Positions 59,801 through 64,000 of a stretch of 64,000 nt of DNA are shown piece after piece. Every line of letters begins with the position of its first letter. Within the stretch, counting starts at the first letter, position 1. The notes under the pieces are model-generated. The model made no database searches. It was not told the DNA's origin and was given only the letters and a program-made list of their open reading frames with translations. The position numbers and the translations under genes were made by a program. The stretch comes from Ecdyonurus torrentis (lineage: Eukaryota; Arthropoda; Insecta; Ephemeroptera; Heptageniidae): contig OX439137.1 in NCBI GenBank assembly GCA_949318235.1, forward strand, positions 2,180,909 through 2,244,908, written 5' to 3'.

Positions 59801-60025
59801 CTTGGAGCCTGTGTCCACCTTTAGCCTCCAACTTGGTCTCCTCTCTGCAGTGGTGGAGCTACTACTACTTCTGTTCGTAGAGTCCTCAGTACTTGCTGGA
59901 GTCTCACTACTCAAGTCCACAGGAACACGTGGCTTCTCGGACTCTTCACATTTCACCACAGTAGCAGTAGCAGCAGCGGCAGCAGTGGCAGTGGTGGTGG
60001 TAGTTGTGGTAGTTGTGGTGGTGCT
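59801..60025 (-). CDS. PPP1R12A-like: MYPT-like gene, poly-Thr exon with RRPSWRL motif
   Basis: This 225 bp exon encodes 75 residues and is phase 0 at both ends. The acceptor is ATATTTACAG right of 60025. It begins with a Ser/Thr-rich run from ACN repeats, then ATVVKCEESEKPRVPVDLSS, a Ser-rich stretch, and ends TTAERRPSWRLKVDTGSK. The donor is AAG then GTGTGG (59800-59795), weaker than the other donors, but the phase and the sense of the joined protein (DTGSK then FLLED) support it. WRL followed by a basic/Gly segment has a counterpart upstream of the Thr696 region in vertebrate MYPT1. Further 5' exons, including the ankyrin repeats and the PP1-binding motif, must lie right of the window. Confidence 0.75.
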
Positions 60026-60336
60026 CTGTAAATATTACGTCCTACCTTCTATACACAAACAATATGCATGCAACTTTGTGTGCTAGTGTCATGTGTGTTG
60101 TATGTGTGTGTTTGTGTGTGAGTTGTGTGGGTATATAGTAAGAGAAATATAAGCAAGTTGGTTTGCAAGTTACTCTGAGCTCATGTAAGTCAAAATTTTC
60201 CCATTATGATGGATCAAACCACAAAGCTTATATGATTGATATTGGAATCTTATGTTAGCTACCAAAAAATGGAAGTCATGGAAAAGGAAACCTCGTTATG
60301 TTAAAAGTGTGCTTAGGTCTATAGCTTTGACTGCAC

Positions 60337-60503
60337 GTTTACTCAAAATGCGGAAAAGGAAGTGGCCGGAAGAGAAAACCACGTGACGGTAAAAGTGGGA
60401 GGTGGCTCAGGCCTAGCTTACTGCTGGCACCAACTTTTCTCCCACTTTTACCAACACGTGGTTTCCTCTTCCGGCCACTTCCTTTTCCGCATTTTGAGTA
60501 AAC
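60337..60503. mobile_element. Foldback element N
   Basis: The arms GTTTACTCAAAATGCGGAAA and TTTCCGCATTTTGAGTAAAC style ends continue through AGGAAGTGGCCGGAAGAG and CTCTTCCGGCCACTTCCT to CACGTG and GTAAAAGTGGGA. It is almost perfectly paired over about 62 bases per arm. 60573-60715 is a diverged relative with GGAAGTGG and AAAGTGGGAG. Confidence 0.88.
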
Positions 60504-60710
60504 ATAAACAATCAGTTACAAACGATAGTACGATTCCATTGAAATTCATTAAACCCCCCCCCCCCCCAAAAAAATGGAAATATCGCGGAAGTGGAAAACA
60601 TATGACAGTCAAAGTGGGAGTAAATCAGGCCAAATTGCATGTTAATTTGAAATGAGCGCGACTTTCTCCTTCAATCTAATCGTTACGCAGTTTCCGATTC
60701 CAGCACTTCC

Positions 60711-60769
<59 letters not shown>

Positions 60770-61015
60770 TAATTTTCCATCATTGTATTTGTTTTTCTAA
60801 TTAATTTTAAAAGCGCTGTAATTGGTATTGCTAGCTTATGGTTATTATAAGATGTAAAAACTATGACTTTATTGAACTCATTGCAGCATTTCACGACGAG
60901 AAATTAATTGAAATAAAATGTTACTTTCTGATGAGAGATTATATTGTTAGCTAAATTTTTAAATACTGTACATTATAAAATAATAATAAATAAACATGAG
61001 TATAATATAAATTTA

Positions 61016-61200
61016 ATGGAGCTTATCGGCATAGAGCGCGGGGAACGCTATAATTTAACATTTCGCTTATGAGGAAAAAACACTTATTTGCTGTTGTTGT
61101 TGTTGCGATTTTTGAGAAAACTACTCCACCGATTCCGAAGAAATACTAGACATACTTTACGTGTTTTAAGCTATAGAAATTTGTTTCAAGATATTTGTAT
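61016..61200. mobile_element. Family J element, copy 3
   Basis: It opens ATGGAGCTTATCGGCATAGA and contains TAATTTAACATTTCGCTTAT, GAGAAAACTACTCCACCGAT and TACTTTACGTGTTTTAAGC. Confidence 0.75.
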
Positions 61201-61328
61201 CTTCCATTGCTAACATACGTGTTACAAACTACCCAAATTTAATTTTGAACACCATTTTCATGTGCTTTTCCAAATGCAAAACTGTACTGGTTTCTATATA
61301 ACTGATCACGTAAATAATATAACACAAC

Positions 61329-61577
61329 ACGGAAAACATAAATTTAAGAAATTATTCAGATATATAACTAACTCTTAAAATAACTCTATGGATAAATAAC
61401 TCTTTACAGTACAAACTAATAACTTTTTTGAAAAAAGTCTAAAGAGTAACTCGTTAGTTATAAACATAATTTCTTTAGCGTTACTCTTTAGATTCTAAAA
61501 AGTTTAGTATAATGTATCTAAAAAAATTATTATAAAAAAAGTCTAAATAGTAACTCTTTAGATAATTTTTTCCGTAA
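61329..61577. mobile_element. Family I foldback element, complete copy
   Basis: It starts CACGGAAAACATAAATTTAA and ends GATAATTTTTTCCGTA. Internal inverted and direct copies of AAGAGTTACTC/GAGTAACTCTT and TCTAAAGAGTAACTC motifs give it a strong secondary structure. Confidence 0.7.
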
Positions 61578-62475
61578 ACAATATTAATAGTATGAAGATG
61601 CTAATTTGTTATGTTTAAATGTTATCCCCCCCCCCCCCCCCCCCCCACAAAAAATACATTGAAATAAATGTCTAAATAATTATTTTATGATATGCGAAAA
61701 TGTTTAATCTAATTTTTATGTGGTACACAAGAATATTTTGCGATATTTTGATTGATCAATTGGGTACCTAGCTCCTATATGGCTTGAGACAACGCTGAGG
61801 CTTAACAAGTGCTGCAGAAGTCATTACTTTCAAAAAAAAAAAAAAAAAAAAAAAAAAAAACATCTCTTAGCTTGTTAGAAAATAATTAGCGGAGCCCATA
61901 ACTGTCCGCGTTGTGTGTTTGAATTTTTAAAGAAATGTAAAAAAACAAACACGTAATTATAAGTTGGAATTATTAAGATATTTAAAATTAAATTTATAAG
62001 TCATAAAATCTGCATTTAAAAATAAAATTTCACGCAAAACTTTAGAAATTTAAGTATTTTACCATTATATTTTTTTAAAGTTTCATATTATGTATACTTA
62101 AATCCACTGACGGTTATTTTTTTAACTTTAAAAAAATTATTACGAAAAAAGAATTCTAATCAAAAGAAGTTAAAAAAACCTGTCAATTTTCAAAACACAT
62201 TTTCAAAATCTTATACCATAGAAAATTAAATTTTCAGTCCAAATTGAAACACCAAAATAATAATAATAATAATAAAAAAAAATGCAATATTGTTTAATGT
62301 TAATAAAAAAAAATATATAAAAATGTTACCCCGTTTACTCTTACAAACAAGACGAACATTAGTAGCGGAGAAATGATTCCCTTCGGATCACTTGCAATGA
62401 AAAAAAATAAAAAAATAAAAAAAAAAAAATAAAAAAAAAAAAAAAAAAACTATTCAACATAAATTTTAAACATTC

Positions 62476-62726
62476 TTAAGGGTTGTATTCAGATGGCTTG
62501 CATCTCAAAATCTAAAAAGAAAACTTGCAAACTTTTTGATGACATTTGAAAGTTAACAGTAACAGCTACCTATGTTAAAATTTGTTAGAACGCATGGCCA
62601 TCAGACTAACACTAGAACATTTTTGAAGATACCATATTATCCTAATGTATCACTGTGCAAAATTTCAGATTTTTCTTTCTTTACAACCTTTTAGTCAAAT
62701 CCCGCAGTAACTGATGTCCCGCTTAA
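62476..62726. mobile_element. Family F TTAA-flanked element, copy 3
   Basis: It starts TTAAGGGTTGTATTCAGATG and ends CTGATGTCCCGCTTAA. Shared blocks are GCATCTCAAAATCTAAAAA, ATTTGAAAGTTAACAGTAAC and CACTGTGCAAAATTTCAGAT. Confidence 0.78.
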
Positions 62727-63288
62727 ATGCATTTCTTATGGAAAAATCGTTATTACAACACGTTAGGACCCACGCAGCCGTTTTATTTTATTTAAAATTT
62801 ATTTAGTACTATATAAATAAACTAAGACGACTGCGCGTACAATTAAAAAATGTACCTTGCAAGTGGTCCATTATTAAGAAAACAAATGAAATTAAACCCA
62901 ATCAGAAAACACAATTAATTGATTTTTAAACTCGATTAATACATTCAAATTCTCGCATTTCAAGCTAGTTTCGTCTGAAAATGTAATTTGTATGATATAA
63001 AATTTTAAAAATGACGTACAAAATAAAAATCCCACGATGCAGATTTTATGATCTTGAATTACTGAAGTAATATTTAAGTGTGATGTATATTTATATGGCT
63101 ATGTGTTAGTTGCATGTACATTGATAAAAACAACACAAAAACACACAAAACATTGAACAACATTCAAATCACTCATTAATATTTTTTACTTCTATTTATA
63201 TATATTTAAAACTTAAGCAGAAAAAAAACTCCAAATTTACAAAAGGAAAAAATACAGAAAAACGGAAGTAATGTGACTTTTAAATGTG

Positions 63289-63319
<31 letters not shown>

Positions 63320-63377
63320 GTTGAAAAGCTTGTAAATTTATTTTGTCATTTATTTATTTTGTTATTTATTTTATTTT

Positions 63378-63483
63378 GCTGTTCGTAAACCCTGTTCTCT
63401 GCTCCTAAAATGACGATCACCTTTGGTTATTCAAATGGAATGCGCATTTTTGGTGCAAGAGAACGGGGTTTACGAACAGCATT
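63378..63483. repeat. Family K foldback element, best preserved copy
   Basis: GCTGTTCGTAAACCCTGTTC and GAACGGGGTTTACGAACAGC are inverted. Inner parts ATGACGATCACCTTTGGTTA and TCAAATGGAATGCGCATTTT match other copies in reverse orientation. Confidence 0.88.
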
Positions 63484-63585
63484 ATTGTTTAAGTCTCGTA
63501 GAATGAACGGTTATGACGCCACTAAGCGTTACGTTACGAATTATAGTAAAAATAAAAACGTAAATGACGTCACAATCGTTAATAC

Positions 63586-63920
63586 TTAAAGGCATAGAAA
63601 ACATTGAAACAACATGTTCTAAACACAAAATGGGATCTACAAAACTGATAATATTTTTTACCAGAATGTTAATGTAGCCCCACAAAAGAGCTTGAAAAAA
63701 CTGTAAAGTATGCAATTTGCGCGTGAATATTCATGTTTATGACGTCATTAACAGGCAAAAACTAGTATGGAAATGTTGTGCGGGTTGCATAAATCTAAAT
63801 TTTCTGATCACTGCTACGGGGCTACTGTTGGGTTTGAGACCAACTAACGTCATTTATATAAGTCCCATCAAGTGTTTTGTGATATAAATGAAAATGTTTT
63901 CATGTTTTCTATGCCTTTAA
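63586..63920. mobile_element. Family A MITE, copy 14
   Basis: It starts TTAAAGGCATAGAAAACATT and ends CATGTTTTCTATGCCTTTAA, with TTATGACGTCATTAACAG at the centre. Complete. Confidence 0.92.
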
Positions 63921-64000
63921 TACCAATATGAAATAAACCTCAAAGTTTGCCGTTGCAAACTTTTCTTTTGGGTTCTAACGCTTGTGAAGTCACTTACGTT

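Larger units (their letters stand above)
60026..64000. other. Upstream MYPT intron at the right edge
   Basis: No exon is visible. It holds foldback N (60337-60503) with a decayed relative (60573-60715), a 54-base poly-T (60713-60766), family J (61016-61200), a complete family I element (61329-61577), a poly-C (61626-61646), family F (62476-62726), family K (63378-63483) and family A (63586-63920). Confidence 0.55.

Overview
This is a 64 kb piece of an AT-rich invertebrate animal nuclear genome. The evidence is spliced exons with GT-AG borders, very long introns, long microsatellites and homopolymer tracts, and a very high density of palindromic miniature transposons. Nothing identifies the species. 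A 200-base run of N (36141-36340) marks a scaffold gap.

The backbone is one minus-strand gene that I identify as a myosin phosphatase targeting subunit (MYPT, PPP1R12A / Drosophila Mbs type). Seven exons are visible, read right to left: 60025-59801 (poly-Thr, then an RRPSWRLKVDTGSK motif), 54858-54618 (FLLEDARGG, Ala-rich), 48258-48149 (RRRRPKRRSTGVV, the Rho-kinase inhibitory Thr site), 47407-47342 (acidic), 15768-15425 (Ser/Tyr/Pro-rich), 9854-9632 and 3097-2972 (ending DYKK, just before the expected C-terminal coiled coil). Splice phases agree across every junction except 47342 to 15768. The exon at 15768 has its own ATG and possible 5' UTR, so it may be an internal alternative first exon, or an exon is missing between them. 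The N-terminal ankyrin exons lie beyond the right edge and the C-terminal coiled coil beyond the left edge.

Inside the intron between 54618 and 48258, on the same strand, sits an intronless 563-codon gene (49657-51348). Its product starts with an N-myristoylation-like MGNALS, carries about eight Lys/Glu-rich 27-residue repeats and ends in an acidic tail. I do not recognise its family.

The rest is introns filled with mobile elements. Family A (14 copies, about 340 bp, TTAA-flanked, with a central TGACGTCA), family D and F (TTAA-flanked), foldback families B, C, E, H, K, L, M, N, O, P and S, J (three copies), a CACGGAAAA-ended family I, a 674 bp hAT-like element with a perfect 8 bp target duplication, and one tRNA-derived SINE. 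A 1.28 kb element (20219-21502) is nested in another element and carries what looks like a captured, spliced host-gene fragment. More than two dozen TGACGTCA (CRE/ATF) octamers occur in the window, almost all inside these elements, and a minisatellite next to the 54618 splice donor appears to have grown from the end of one of them.
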